Shown piece by piece: positions 33,120-46,427 of a DNA stretch of 64,000 nucleotides. The notes under the pieces were generated by a model. It made no database searches. It saw nothing but the letters and a program-made list of their open reading frames with translations, and was not told where the DNA came from. Where the stretch lies: positions 67,151,001 to 67,215,000 of the forward strand of contig OX419758.1 in assembly GCA_948567375.1 (NCBI GenBank), given 5' to 3'. Position 1 is the first letter of the stretch; every line of letters starts with the position of its first letter. The translations under genes were made by a program, and so were the position numbers. The DNA is from Lunularia cruciata (Eukaryota; Streptophyta; Marchantiopsida; Lunulariales; Lunulariaceae).

Positions 33120-34900
33120 TAGGTTAAAGGCCTTGTTTAAATATGATTAGACCAAATATGGTTTATTGGTAGGAGGTAAAAAAACTCCTAATTGGAGAGC
33201 CCTCACCAAAAAAATGAGGAAGTTATTCAAATAAAAACATACCACCTATGTGAATAATAGCAAAGTGATAATATTTGAATATTTGTACAAAGGAAGGCCT
33301 ACAAAATGGAGCACTTATGTCTTGGAGGTGCACTAGAGATCTATCTAGGGATATGAATAAGAATGAAGATTACCTATATGTTCCTTTTGTCATATATTTT
33401 TACATAGATGTGAATTTATTGATGCATGAAGAGAAACCATCTCCAACCATCATTACACAAAGGAAATGTAGAAGTAAAAGCTTGCCAATGCAGAATTTTC
33501 CAACTTGGGGAGATTTATCCTAGTGGAAGAGGCACATAACACTATAGGTTACAAGAAGAAGAGAAGGACAATACCTAATAATCCAAAGGTGAAGGCCAAG
33601 AAGGCAAGGAAGGCCCAAGTGGTAGAAGATTTGAGGGAGGAAGAAGAAGAAGCTCAACACCAAGAAGATAATACAAGTATGACCGACAAGGAATCCTTCA
33701 CTAAGATTACAATATCTTCAAATAGTGACAAGAAGGCAAACAAGGGAGGAGAAATATAATTTCCCAACCAAAATAACCCAAGAATTAAGGGAGGATTTCC
33801 AAGCCAAAGGAATCATACCAACAAAAGAAAAGTATGATGAAGAAGTTGGGCCTTTGGGCACCAAGGAGGAAGCAAGAGAAAGCAAAGGCAAAGTGGGACC
33901 GATAGAATCCCAAAATGACATTGAAGTAGTACTCAAGGATGAAGGAGTACCCAAAGTAGAGGGAATACTCAAGGCCAATGGGGTGTTTGAGACTAAAGGG
34001 TTGGTTCAAGAAAAAAACAAGAATGAGGACAAAGAGAGATCCAAGGCCAAAAGACCTAAAACCCAACCAAGGAGGAGCATAGGAGGACAAAGAACCCACA
34101 CTCTTCATTGAGATCAAGAAGGACAAAGGTGAATCTTTCATGTGCCTGAGAGAACAAGAGGAAGAAGCATAAGTGAAGTGGAGTTACCACAAATTAAGAG
34201 GGTACCTATCTCCAGGCTTTTTCATCCATACCATGGGATCAACATTAGAGATGATGGAGTAGATTCTCCTAATCTATCAAGAATTACATGAGAATGTCAT
34301 CAATTCCTCAATGTTGTTGGAGCATCTCCAATAGATTACACATGAAGTCCAAAAGGAGAGTGAATAAGCGTGAGGGGAGTTAACTAGAGCAAGCATCCTA
34401 TACATGGCTAAGAGGAAGTGCAATAATGATATGGCATAGGAGGCCTTTATATTGAATCACTAAGGAGAAGTCATCCAAAGGAAGTAGGAAGACAAACTTT
34501 GGAAGTGGTAGGACAAAGAGAAGGTGCTCCACCATGAGCAAGATAGGCAACAACATGAACTCAAAGTGAAATTAAAGGCTTGGGACTAGGAAATTGATGC
34601 ATTGAGAGTAGAAATGGAGAATGTGAAGGTTGCAATGGTCATTGCAGACACTTAGCATCAGGATTGCAGGTCATCATAGATATCTCTATCAAGAACCTCT
34701 CTGTCTGATTGCAAAGAAGGAAGAGGACAAGGAGATGGATCAGACACAAATTAGAGTGGAGGTGATTGCAGAATTGTAAAATATCCAAACATAGTTGGAA
34801 GAAGAGAAGACAAAGATCCTTGCCTTGGTGGAGTTGACATTGGACCACTAGTTGGACTTGTAGAGGAGGTGGTCCAAGCACAACCATACTAAATTAAGCT
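33120..34900 (+). pseudogene. Distant relic of the long-LTR ORF family
   Basis: Pieces align in order with the long-LTR protein: a T-T-Y-V-N block near 33240, K-W-S-T-Y-V near 33305, then Y-V-P-F-V-I-Y-F-Y-I-D-V-N-L-L (33380-33425). These correspond to T-T-Y-V-M, W-A-K-C-F and V-P-F-A-A-H-F-Y-L-G-L-N-L-L in the other copies. An acidic/Lys-rich tract (33505-34110) and a coiled-coil-like stretch (34560-34650) follow. It is heavily shifted and much more diverged than L1-L3, so it represents another subfamily or an older insertion. Confidence 0.45.
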
Positions 34901-37900
34901 ATAGGAGTTGAAAGCAATATCCATGCACTCAAAGCCAAAGTCTATATTGATAATTTGCTCACCCAACTCTTAAACCAATTGAAGAAACACATAACAAAAA
35001 GATTTTAATAATTGACCAATTCCATGCTCATGTCTCTAGAAGAATATAAGAGCAAGGTGGATTTTATAATTAAGATCTTTAAGAGCAAACGTAGTTCTTT
35101 GCAATAGGATTTTAGGACAAAAGAGACACCTAGCCAAAGAAAGACAATAAAAATATTCAAAGTGTACGAAGCTTTTGGCCTAGAATGACCTTAGGCATAC
35201 AAGCAACCTTTGGCACCAAAGACCTTTGTAGTGCATATACCTTTGTTGTTTTTTTTGTTTTTCAAAAAATGCTTTTATGAGGTTAGGACGCTTTTATGAG
35301 GTTAGGACAATTTTGTAAGCCAAAGACCTTTGTGGTGTAAATTCAAATGGAAGTTCAAACATTTAAATGACAAGTTGAAACCCTAAGCTAGTTGTGGATG
35401 TGTGGGCCATTCTTAATTAAGTGCACTAGGATAAGGTAAAATAGGATTAGCAATAGTGATGTAGGTGTAATTATAAGATTTTTAATGTCCCTCGACCAAT
35501 GAATGTATTTGCCATGAAGTAGGAGTTGTATGAAAGGGTTTTGACCCAATGCAATTTTTTTCACTTTTCTCCATAATCAAAGTTTTAGTGCAAGAACTTC
35601 CATGATCCTTGGTGTTGATTTCCTACACTTTGCATAATTTTTTGTATGATTGGTCAAATAGAGGTGGGGAAGACTCATTTAAAATTGTGTAGTAAATTCC
35701 TTTCAAATTCTTAGAAGTGTAATACATCTTCTTTGAAGTTGTCATCATCAAAGTGATAGAACCTTTCGGTTGGAACTGACCTTTTGGGTGAATTGATCTT
35801 TGATATAGAAGAGACCTTTGATGGGAAGTGAATTATAAGCTTCACATATAATTTGGAATAGATCCTTAGTGAAAGTGATTTTTGTATTTTATTTTCTATA
35901 GTGAACCATAGTAGGTGACATTACCCTCTTTTGGAAGTGATTCTTTGCCCAAGAGTTTAAATAGGAAACAATATAGAATTACCATTTGTGATACTTTTCT
36001 TCAACTTTAGTTATTTTTTACTTGAAAAACCTATTCTTACCATTTTTACTATAAGTAAATCAACTTTGTGTTGTAACTATTGTTTCTTTATTCTTATTGA
36101 TATAAAGGTATATAATTTTTGTTTGGATTCACTTGTAGTGTATCCTTATGCATATAAGAGCTAATGTATATTGATTCTCTTTGTATTTATTAACTAGAAT
36201 ATAATTTCTCATGAATAAGTAGAATGTAAGAGATTTGGATTGAATTGCTCAAAATGTAGGTTTCCAATATATATAAATGCCTCATAATTTGAGCTTTAAC
36301 CAATGTGACCGTAGGATAGACATTAGTGACTAGTAGTATTTGGGTGGTTTTGAGTTAGTTGTAGGTGGCTTAGTTTAGAAATTATGAAATAGAGGTATCC
36401 CCAACTAAATTAATATGCAAAAGTAAGGAGAAAATTCCAATATTCAAATGTTGGATACACAATACAACCCCTTTGTAAAGATTAGATTATATTGGAGCAA
36501 GAACTCTTTAAATAATCTTAAATTAGAGTGGTATCTTATATGAGATATTTTATTAGAGTGGAATCTCCATTTTGGAATTGGTCAAATTGACTAGGTATGG
36601 AAGGGATATGAAAGTCCTTTAGGCTTTACCAAGTAAAGTAGTCCTTAGTATTGGAGGTTGATCAAGTAAGAACTTGACCTTAGAATATATCATTATTTTT
36701 AGTTAGAAGAAGACGATTGAGATTCTAGATAAATTAATAAATGCCTTAGAAGCTAGGTTTTATGTAGTAGAGTAGATATTTTGTGCAAGGGTTGCTTCAA
36801 AACTTAGCTTCCAACCCATTTATGTGCAAAACTTGCTCAAAAGTTAAGTTTCCAAATGATTTCAAATGCCTTTGAAATTGAAATCTACATACAAAAGTTG
36901 ATTATACAGCTTGCTTGGAAACAAAATTAGCCACCTTTTGTGTGTAAATCTTGTAAAATAATTGAGTTGAAAAGTTATGTAAATGCTTTGGAAATTGAAT
37001 TTTTAGTGAGTGTATGTTTAATATGTTTACTCAAGAATTTTCTATGCAAGCTAGGAGTCTTAAGATTCCTCAATACCCAATACCACTTATAGTGTAAGAA
37101 TAAAGATCTATAATTAAGTTTAATCTTTGTCCATGATATGTTGATACTATTTTTTTCAATTTTGTTAGAAAACTTTGCTCCATCTACCAGCAAGGGAAAC
37201 AAGCAAGTAGATGCAAATTTTTCACCTCAAGGTGAAGGGAGTTATCCAAGCAAAGATCAAGAAGATATTCAGAGCAAAGAGCCAATTACTCCAGTGCAAC
37301 CATGTTTGCACTCAGAATTGGGAGTGAAGGATACTAAAGAAAGAGGGGCCAAGGAGAAAGAAGTCTACATCCAAGGAAAAGATATCCCAGAGGAGTGCAA
37401 CTCAAAGAAGAAGATATGGTGACCAAGAATTGGACCACATAGGTATTTGATTGCAACAACAATACTATATTGTTGTCTAGCACTTTAGACTGCAATCTTT
37501 TACCAAGACATCTCATGGATCTTGTACAAATAAAACAAGAGAAAATGTAGGCCAGAAGGGAAATACATCATTTTTAGTACATATTTTCCACTTTGGCTTT
37601 GAACATCCTTGCACAATTTGCATTCTCACCCTCCAATACTTACTGATAAACCTAACTTTGTATGTATCAAGGTAGGTTTTGCATGAAGAGTAGAAGTTAC
37701 TATAGATAAAAAAAAAAGTCACAAAGTCTGGGCTTAAGGTGGTGGGTACAATTTCTATGCAATTGTTGAAGTTCAATTGCAAACTAGTTTGCAACTCACT
37801 CTCAATTCCCCAAATCCTAAACCCTAATAACTTCCTTTTCTTTGTTGCAGATTTAATTTGAAATTAATGAAAGTGAAAAGACTAAAATCAAGTTTAAGTA

Positions 37901-39284
37901 CCCTTTAAAATTTTGCTCTTGCATGAGACTTACCACTTACATTGAGAAATGCTTCATATGCTATTGTATATGTGGCACAAAGAGTTCTTCCCATATGTGC
38001 AAATTTTCCAAGACAACTTCAGACTTTGTTTCAGTCACTGACTTAAACCATCTTAAGTTTTGGAACTGTTTTAAATTTTAAGCTTTGTAATGTCATGTCT
38101 TCAAAGACATTCTTGTAATAAACTTGTTCAACACTGAGGTAATTTCCTCTTTCCAACCCAGAAATTACCTCAATTAACATTTGGACTTGATAATATATCA
38201 CACAACACAAACTGTGGATTTTGAATACCTCTCCAAAAATTGAGGATCACACCTAATTACACATCTTACATAAACCTAAATTTGATAAATTTTCTAAACA
38301 CCTATTTCACTCTACTACAAAGAAGGTGACCATCTAGGGAAAAAAAGAGAGGATGGGAAGACCCCATCAAGCCGTACAAGGGAGAGACAAAAAAGGTAAA
38401 ATGGGGCTAAGCCCCAATAGCGTCTATATGAGAAATCTGCCCTATTGTACCTAAGCTATCTGAGCTATGCTATCTGATATCGTACAGTCTACACACAACT
38501 AGAGCATCCAAAGAAATATCACCTAATGTGATTGCTCTCCCATGGATTGCACCAACCACTGCCCTCTGTAGAGCAATGGACACACACTGTCTAGGAATTT
38601 CACTCTAGTTATATCAAGCAATGCATTCCAAACTTTTTTTATGAACAAGACATAATCACTTTGGATATTAACATCTTCCTAGTTACAAGATTCACAAACA
38701 AGACAAACCATATAGTTTGCCTAATACCAAGTACAAAGATAATACTTTGTGCAATTTAGTTCCATTTATGTACTTTAACTTTATTCCTTAGTCACAAACT
38801 TCATATTTAATAAAACAAAACCAAAAATAAATTTACCCAAAGGATTCAGAACAAGCTTAAAATGTTGATTGCTTGTTGCTCTATAAATCCATATAACCAT
38901 ATATTTGCCAGGGATGTTTTATACAATAAGCATACTATCATTTTGACTTATCATTAATATGTAAGGACTTCATTCCTTGTTCTATATTTTAAGATGTATA
39001 TTAGAATGTGTGCAAGCTAATCTAGTTGGAAGCTTATCCATAGTTTAACTTCAAAGTCCGAGAGGTGGACAAGGACTACCTTGCAAAGCACTACTAGATA
39101 GCAGGAAGTTGATTTTGGTCAAGCTGCCAGCCTTTTGTAGCAATTAGGAACACTTTTGGTTCACATACGCGACTATGCAACTCGGAGCATGACCGTGAGG
39201 CTGCACCAAAACCTCACAGATCGACACACTCATAGAGAAAATACATCCAATTTATATTTGACATCTAGTTTAGGAATTTATAGA
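34901..39284. other. Gene-poor AT-rich spacer
   Basis: No gene recognised. Short ORFs such as 37138-37422 (94 codons, polar, no known motif) have no support. A ~20-bp phrase (GACGCTTTTATGAGGTTAG) is repeated in tandem at 35287-35308. Other stretches contain repeated loose motifs (for example TTGCTTGGAAACAAA) like those at 21240, suggesting decayed repeats. Confidence 0.5.
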
Positions 39285-39366
39285 TACTTCCAAAATAATC
39301 TAGGCTAATTTGTCTTATTACTACTTTGTTAGCCCTACTAACTTTATCGCTAAACTCCATATTGTT
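39285..39366 (-). repeat. Fragment of the chromovirus LTR
   Basis: About 80 bp matching 61935-62013 (shared CTAGGCTAATTTG, TTGTTAGCC and the ATATTGTTAT end) but diverged. It abuts the M3 structure. Confidence 0.65.
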
Positions 39367-41795
39367 ATTTTTATCTCATTCTTGGTGATCTTGGTAGCTT
39401 AGGAAGTAGACAACTCCTATTATGTCAAATGCCAAATGGTGGCAGAGTCTATCCAGTGTTGATTTATGAGATGGAAATTTTTTGTTTAGATTTCTTATGA
39501 TTGGACCCCCTCCATTCTCTACTTCCTTTTTGTGCACCATGTTTGTGTGAGGTAACTTGAATTTAGAGCATTGGTGCTTTGGTGTGCTCTTGGTAGTGAG
39601 GCTAGAGTGATGACCAATCAAACTATCTATGTTTCACTTTGGTGAGGCAAGAAGTGATGACCTACAGACTATGAGAGTGTGTATTGTGATGGTAGGTTAC
39701 AGATTGCCCTTTCCCCTAGTGTAGTTGTCATATTTAGAGCTACATTAGTGGGTGACGTTTGGTTGGTGGTTTTAGCACTTGGTGGTGATTTTTGGTTGGG
39801 TACTTGTAATAGTTACAATTACGGGTTGCAATTTCTAGTTACTTTGTCATGGAGTTCTTTGGGGATTTTGGAAGAGATAGTTGGTACTATTGATCTACCC
39901 CTAGCAATTGAGCCTTAATTAATAGAGATGTATTTTGAAGACCAATATCGTCTCCATAGCTTGCTCTCCTCCAATTGAGCTCTCTTGAACTCATGATAGT
40001 CATCCATTGGCAAACCCTCCAAGTGCTGAAACAACCTTTCCATGCCATGAAGGTTGTGGATGTGGAACAAAGTCAGGTTCCACATCTACTACAAATCACA
40101 TCAACTATCAAACTCCGTGATAAAGTCATCTAAATCAATGGTACCCATTGTACCAAAGTAGAACTTGGGGCTTTGGAGGTCCATGTCCCACAACTATAGT
40201 GTAGACACACCAAGTGCACTCTCAATTGAATTAGCTCTTGAATCAAACTCCAAATTAGATTCAATCTCCTCCCTCACTAGTACCCAAGATAAAAGTTAAT
40301 ACCAAGTTGATTACCACCAAGTGCCACCACCAATTGAACATCACTAATGTAGCTCTAGTTGCAACAACTACACTAGAGGAAAGGAAAACCTCAGTAACCT
40401 ACTATTTTCATGGTCTACATGTCATCACTTCTTGTTTGAGAGAAACATAGGTAGATTGATTGGTCATCACTCTAGCTCCACTACCAAGAGCACACCAAAA
40501 CACCAACGCTCTAAAGTTAAGGCACCTCACGCAAACATGGAGCACAAATAGGAAATAGAGAATGGAAGGAGTCCAATCACAAAAAGTCTAAAAAAATCTT
40601 CATCTCATAAATCAACATCAAACTGACTCTACCACCATCTAACATTTGATATAATAGGAGTGTCTACCTACTTCTAAGCTACCAAGATCACCAAGGATGA
40701 GATTAAACTACCTCTCCTAGCCAAAGCTACATGTGTATAAGTATTGATAGACTAGTCACTAGAACAACAAGTGAAGGTGGACCAATTGGTTAAGGCCAAG
40801 TCTAAGAACAAATATAAGGGTTTTAAAACCATATTGTGCATAAACTAGAAGAGTGGCAGATTTTGCTAAATGATGACCAAAAACTCACTAAATTGGCTAG
40901 TCTCATGCAAGCAAGCTGGCTTGTTGAGCCTTCTAGGCCTTCATAGCTCTCAAGCCCATAGCCCTATGCCCTTCAAAGCTCTATTTGGATGGGTTCCCAA
41001 ATCCCCCTCCATTTTTCACTTTGGGCTCAATTCACACCAAATTGACCTTGATTTCACCTCCTTGGATTGAAGTTTATCAAATTGAAGATTCATCAAATTG
41101 AAGACACATTGTCTCAAATTGATTCAATTCTCACAAATTTGGCCATCATTTTTGGACATTGTATGCCACATTGCCAAATTTGTATAAACTCAAACAAAGC
41201 TTTTGCACACAATCACTCTTAGAGAAATCTAATACACAATCAGATGTACCAATGATCAGCCATGCTTGGAGATATCACCAATGCCCTATGTTCCTACAAC
41301 CAATTTCCTCTTGACTCTAACTTCTTTGATGTAATCATTTTATTCTTCCAAATTCAAATCACACTCAAATCACATTCAAATCACACTCAAATCAGATCTG
41401 TATTAGATCCTTCTCTCAACGATTTGCAAAAAATTGAGCACGATTACAATTAAGTTATATCCACTCTAGCTAAGAGACTCCAAGTAACGCTTGCCGGTCT
41501 TTGTCCTCCATGGCCAAGAAGTTGAATGGTCAACATCAAAGAAGTGAGCTCTCTAGAGTTGCACTTTGAAAGTATACCCCTCAGCTTGACCTAGGTCTCC
41601 AGCCCTAAGTGCACCACTCACAACACATCCAACAATGCAAATAGTACAAGTGATAGTGAGTCCCACCATGAGATTAGTAACCCTAATATGAAATCCAACC
41701 ACCAACAAGTAATTCATGAGTAACTACCAAAATAATTATGATTGTAAACATTATTACTCCACCGTCTAAGCAAACTAGTTACAATTGTTGTGACA
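39367..41795. repeat. M3: fold-back of two decayed M-family leaders
   Basis: 39367-39920 matches the M leader (2470-2990 of M1) in plus orientation. 39925-41795 matches M block B, leader and gag start (1152 to about 3440 of M1) in minus orientation and ends TGTGACA at 41795, the same point where M1 and M2 have their 5' terminus. The two arms therefore form an inverted repeat of about 400-500 bp (39367-39790 against about 40715-40330) around a ~0.5 kb loop. It has stops everywhere and no coding potential. Confidence 0.75.
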
Positions 41796-43329
41796 ATAGT
41801 TCTACTGCACCAACTATTATATCAAGAGGTAGCAACTTGATTAGCATGGCAAGCTGATGGTGTATAGAGTTATCTCTTCCCGAAAACATGATGTAATATG
41901 CATATAACACACAAATGTCTTATCGAGCGTAAATTTATACCATAAGTAAGTTATGTCAAAGTTGATAGGCAGAACGAACCACCAGATTCTTGGTAAGAAA
42001 ACTGAGCCTTGCACACCGCGGAGATATTCAGATCCAATGGGTGAGTGGCTGTTGAAGCCCTGTTAATTATATTTTAACACACATCGAACCTTTTGAGGTT
42101 GTATTATACCCTCGGTAACTGGACTTAGCCACTATTGAATGTTCACTACGTAAGATATTATGAATGGAATATATGATCTATTGGTTGATTGACTGCATAT
42201 AAAGATTTTCTATCGAATTATATGCATTTCTGCAAATCTACGTACGATATTTGGTCGTTCTAAACATAAATAGTTTACAATAATATTAATCATTATGCCG
42301 TAAAAGTACAGGATTTGTTTGAGAAACCAGGAACTTCAAAGAGTTTTACTGACTCTCATTCTTGGAATAGCGAGGGGAAGAGTTAAAAACATTTGAATCT
42401 AATATTGATGTTTTTAGTTAAAGTGCTCCTTAAGTTAAACAACCCTGCCTTCACAATAAGTAAACTGGGTAGATCCTCCCAATTCTTACCCGAAAATGGT
42501 ATTTATTGCTATAGAAGATGAGTATCAACCGTATGGATCAATTATTGCAATACATCCTCCTCAACTTGATGCATGATCAAGATTGAGTTGCCGCTGTTCA
42601 TTGAATTAAGATGTACAAATATGTGGTTATACAATTGCACTCTGATAAAGTTGTTGGAGGAAGGCCCTTGCGTCTCCTCCTCCTGTCCTTGCAATCTTAA
42701 ATTTTACTCACCACTTCCATGTACAACTCGAATCACTTGCTGCATGGTAGGTGCTATTTTGCTCTTTGGGGCACACTTGTTTCGCATTAGAGAAACCGGT
42801 GAAAAATGACAGTTCCAGGTCGAGACGCGAGATTCTGCTGCCACCTAGAGGGCAGGACGCACATCGATACAAAGCTACCGTGATGCAAGGATGCGTTTCT
42901 CAAGGTGTCACTTCTCTTTCTAAATCAAGTAAAACGTGTGGGAAAGGAAAGTTGTATTTTATCATTTGCGGACAAATTAGAGGCTATCCGTATCTGTTGT
43001 ACAAAGAAACTGCTATAGATTGACAAACTCTAGAGTCTTATTGGCTGAGTGGTGGAGGAAATTGTCAGGATGGGCACTGATAGTTCTGTGTCAAATCACC
43101 CTTAGGTCTCAACTCAGGAATTTTTTTTCCTTATCAAGAGTAGTCGAGGCATCTGTTCCTTTTCCTATGGAACTGTATGAAGATATGATGCCACGAGATT
43201 TCCGGTATGAATGATTTCCGTTAGCATTCCCTTTAAACTTTCGATTGGGTTTTAGCTGGTGCTAGTCACTCGTGATTTTCATACGTGGACAAACTTGATC
43301 TTGACTAATCCACTACACTATTCTATCTT
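41796..43329. other. Spacer downstream of the lectin kinase
   Basis: No ORF with recognisable motifs. It should include the 3' UTR and terminator of the minus-strand kinase (just left of 43330), but I cannot place a cleavage site. Confidence 0.4.
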
Positions 43330-45609
43330 TTACCTCGGAAAGGTGAGGGTTTCCATCTGGAAGCTTGTCACACCGCCGCTACCAGAGTCCGCACCATTAC
43401 TAGTACTTTCCTCGGGGTCGACATAACCAGCTCTGTTTTCAGGTCTAACGTTGAGATACACTGCAACCGGTCGAAATTGTGGCAACGGGGGAAGCTCCAC
43501 CGATTCCCCGTCTTTGTTCGCACTTAGGGCCTGGAGCAACTTTCTAGTGGGTAGTCTTTGAGTAGGATCTGGATGAGTGCAAAGCAATCCTACTAAAAGC
43601 ACTCTTTTCATCTGTTCAACATCATACATTCCAGTTAATCTTCTGTCAGCCATTCCCTCCACTAGCTCGTTTGCTTCTTGACAAGTCCAAGCTCTATCAA
43701 CGATGTTCTCCTCTTGGTCCTCATATGGTCTCCTCCCGCTTGCCACCACGATGCACATGACTCCGAAACTGAATATGTCTGATTCTGGAGTGGCCTTACC
43801 CGAGACAGCGTATTCAGGAGCAAGATAGCCCATTGTTCCTGCAACTGCCGTGGAGTGATCTCGTGCAGACTCCCGGTGATCCACAAGCCTAGCTAAACCA
43901 AAATCTCCCAGTCTTGCATTGCGGTCCGAATCTAGAAGAACATTGCTGGGCTTGATATCCCTGTGGACAACGCATTTCTCATGTCCAACGTGCAGGTACA
44001 CCAGGGTTTCAGCAACTCCACATAAGATGTTGTATCTATCCTCCCACTGCAGCACAGGGCCATCGACGGAATAAAGATGTCTATCCAAACTTCCGTGTGG
44101 CATATACTCATAAACCAGTAGGAGCTCACCTTCGTCATGGCACCAACCGTAAAGATGCGCGAGGTTCCGGTGTCTCAGTCGACCAATGCTCTGTACCTCT
44201 GCTCGAAACTCTCGTACTCTATGCTTTGAAATGTCGTTCAGTCTCTTCACAGCCACAGTAATAGATTGCAGTCCATCCTTGGTAACCCCTTTAATCTCTC
44301 CTTTGTAAACTGTCCCTGATCCCCCGTGTCCCTTGATCAATTCAGGATCAAAATTGTTCGTGGCCTCTTGAAGTTCCTGGGTGGTGAAGATTTTAGGCCC
44401 ATAATTTGCATCCCCACCGTACAGATCTAACCAGAAACTGTCCTCTGGGCCCAAAGTATCATTACTTGTGAAGTTTGGGGGCATCATCTTCCGCATACGA
44501 GAACTGTTCTGACCGTTCTTCTGTTTTCTCTCCTTACGAAATATGATAGCAGCGAGTATTATCATTATAAGAGCAGTTGCCCCTGCTGCAGAGGCTCCTG
44601 CAATCACCCCTACTGATACCCCACCAGACGAGGAGGACTCCACATCATCAACAGGATAGATCGAAATATTCTGAGGTGGTAAGGGATCTGAAAGCAATTT
44701 GCTAGAGAAAGCCCATTCTGATACCGAGTGAACTTCAACTGCACTTCCTGTGGCGGCTGTGAATCCCACATAAGATTGAGCTGCAGCCCACTGATGTAAG
44801 CAGAGCGGTTGATAAGTCAACACCAAGGTAGCATTTGGCTTCCCTGCCGGAACGGATGCTAAGTACACATCAAGTTTCCCAGCAACAGCATCGTAGTCAA
44901 TCCAAGCCGTGAGCTTGCGAGTTGCGGAGGTAGTGGTAAGCTGAGAAAATGGGGCATTCGTGCTTCCCAAGCTCTGGGCTTTGGTGCTCATGAATGAATT
45001 GATATCCAAACCAACGTGATCTCCTGCCGGGTCTTTCGCTCCAGTCTCATCCGAGGAAGTGTCGAACTCCACGGCTACCGCATGAATGCTAGTATTAGTG
45101 GCGTTATATGTCAAGACGTCATAGAGGGCCAAGTTTCCACCGGAACTGTAGTCCGATTTGGGAACATCCGATTCAGGAGTCAAAATGAACGTCATGCCAT
45201 CACCTTTGGCAGCTGCATCTTCTGGAACGATGATGGCGAAAGTGAATGAGGTATTGAACGAAGCCGCCTGTCCGCTGGAAGAATTGTAGAGCTGAACTCG
45301 AGTCCCATAAACTGCTCTGGACATGAACCTCGGGGATGGTTCTCCTGAGGAATTGACCGTCATCAGCAAGGTGCCATTGTCGACTAGATTGTCTCCTGTG
45401 AGGAGAATTTCCGGGCTGCTAAAATTTGTGACTTTGAACTCGAGATTGGCGACGGCGCTTGCTGTGGTGCCGTTAGTCCGCGTGCCATTTGTGGTTTGAG
45501 CGTGCAATGCAGGGATGCAGGTAGCAAGTATGAAAAGAGATATCACAGTGGTGGTCGTACTGTCCTGCAAAGTCTGGCCCTGAGGATGCATGCTGTTCCT
45601 CCTAGCCAT
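43330..45609 (-). CDS. L-type lectin-domain receptor-like kinase
   Basis: 759 codons, ATG at 45609, no intron in the coding part. Signal peptide about 1-37 (hydrophobic V-I-S-L-F-I-L-A-T ending A-L-H-A). Legume-lectin domain about 52-305, with A-V-E-F-D-T (179-184) and D-H-V-G-L-D-I-N (197-204), where the family usually has N-H-V-G. One membrane span about 331-357 followed by R-K-E-R-K. Ser/Thr kinase about 415-695: glycine loop G-H-G-G-S-G (427-432), V-A-V-K (Lys455), H-R-D (549-551), D-F-G (569-571), A-P-E (597-599), so it should be active. Many N-glycosylation sites outside. Such kinases sit in the plasma membrane and sense extracellular ligands in defence or stress. The ligand is unknown, and no neighbouring gene gives a clue. 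Confidence 0.95.
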   Translation of the reverse strand: MARRNSMHPQGQTLQDSTTTTVISLFILATCIPALHAQTTNGTRTNGTTASAVANLEFKVTNFSSPEILLTGDNLVDNGTLLMTVNSSGEPSPRFMSRAVYGTRVQLYNSSSGQAASFNTSFTFAIIVPEDAAAKGDGMTFILTPESDVPKSDYSSGGNLALYDVLTYNATNTSIHAVAVEFDTSSDETGAKDPAGDHVGLDINSFMSTKAQSLGSTNAPFSQLTTTSATRKLTAWIDYDAVAGKLDVYLASVPAGKPNATLVLTYQPLCLHQWAAAQSYVGFTAATGSAVEVHSVSEWAFSSKLLSDPLPPQNISIYPVDDVESSSSGGVSVGVIAGASAAGATALIMIILAAIIFRKERKQKNGQNSSRMRKMMPPNFTSNDTLGPEDSFWLDLYGGDANYGPKIFTTQELQEATNNFDPELIKGHGGSGTVYKGEIKGVTKDGLQSITVAVKRLNDISKHRVREFRAEVQSIGRLRHRNLAHLYGWCHDEGELLLVYEYMPHGSLDRHLYSVDGPVLQWEDRYNILCGVAETLVYLHVGHEKCVVHRDIKPSNVLLDSDRNARLGDFGLARLVDHRESARDHSTAVAGTMGYLAPEYAVSGKATPESDIFSFGVMCIVVASGRRPYEDQEENIVDRAWTCQEANELVEGMADRRLTGMYDVEQMKRVLLVGLLCTHPDPTQRLPTRKLLQALSANKDGESVELPPLPQFRPVAVYLNVRPENRAGYVDPEESTSNGADSGSGGVTSFQMETLTFPR

Positions 45610-45684
45610 TATTGGTCAAGCTGGCCGAAGTTGATGGCTGGCTGTCGAATTTCGCTTTGGAATCCAATGTTAAAGACAGAACAT

Positions 45685-46160
45685 CTGCAGAATCAAAGCA
45701 CAAACACGTAAATTTAACAAATCTCCCGAATTAAACATTTTGAGAGCAACTGAAACTTGAAATTTGAGTACTGAGTCTCATAGTCAGGCCCGGAGTTATT
45801 TGGAAGACTGTGATCATCTGGCCAACCTTCCAATTGATATGAAACATACCAACACAGGAAATTCTAAACCACTTGAAGCCCGAGATTACAGTTGCAGGTG
45901 CTCACTAGTTTTTATTCAAATGAGGATAATCTTAACGACGCACCCCAACTGAGAAGTAATCTAGCTTGCTACAGGATCAAGCTTGCTTCAGCAGTATTTC
46001 GCAGACGTGACGAGAAATTCAAAGCTTGAACCCCTTAGTTCATTCTAGGAGCTCGACGACTTCGTTTCTCTCGTACCAAGATGCTGTAGTTTCTGGACTA
46101 GAAGTTACGGTAGGGGCCATACCATCACATGAGAGAGGAAAATGTAGATCAGATACTTAC
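45685..46160 (-). other. Probable 5' UTR intron of the lectin kinase
   Basis: On the minus strand, GTAAGTAT (46160-46153) is an excellent plant donor, and a T-rich run ending TTCTGCAG at 45685 is a good acceptor 75 bp before the ATG. This gives a 476-bp intron in the 5' leader. It is inferred only from splice consensus; a four-codon upstream ORF would follow in exon 2. Confidence 0.45.
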
Positions 46161-46427
46161 TTTCTGGAGGTTCCAGATCGATCTAAGGCAAGGTCCTTAA
46201 TCCTTGCCGCCCACATCTGTCCATTGGTAAACCATTGTTAACCAAGGAGGAGAGAAAACTGAATGCATGGAAGGAAAAAGCGAAAACTTGCCCGTGACGC
46301 AAAAGAGGTGCGTTCGAACTCGTAGGTATCAAATCAGGTGTCTATCTCCTTCGATTTTAGTGCTATGTGTAGGAGGGGAATTAAACGCCCTTCAAAATTC
46401 CTGAGAAGGAAAAGGTCGGCATGAACA

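Noticed and set aside
37138-37422. Small protein gene of 94 codons
   Set aside because: No motif, no homologous copy in the window, and composition like neighbouring non-coding DNA.
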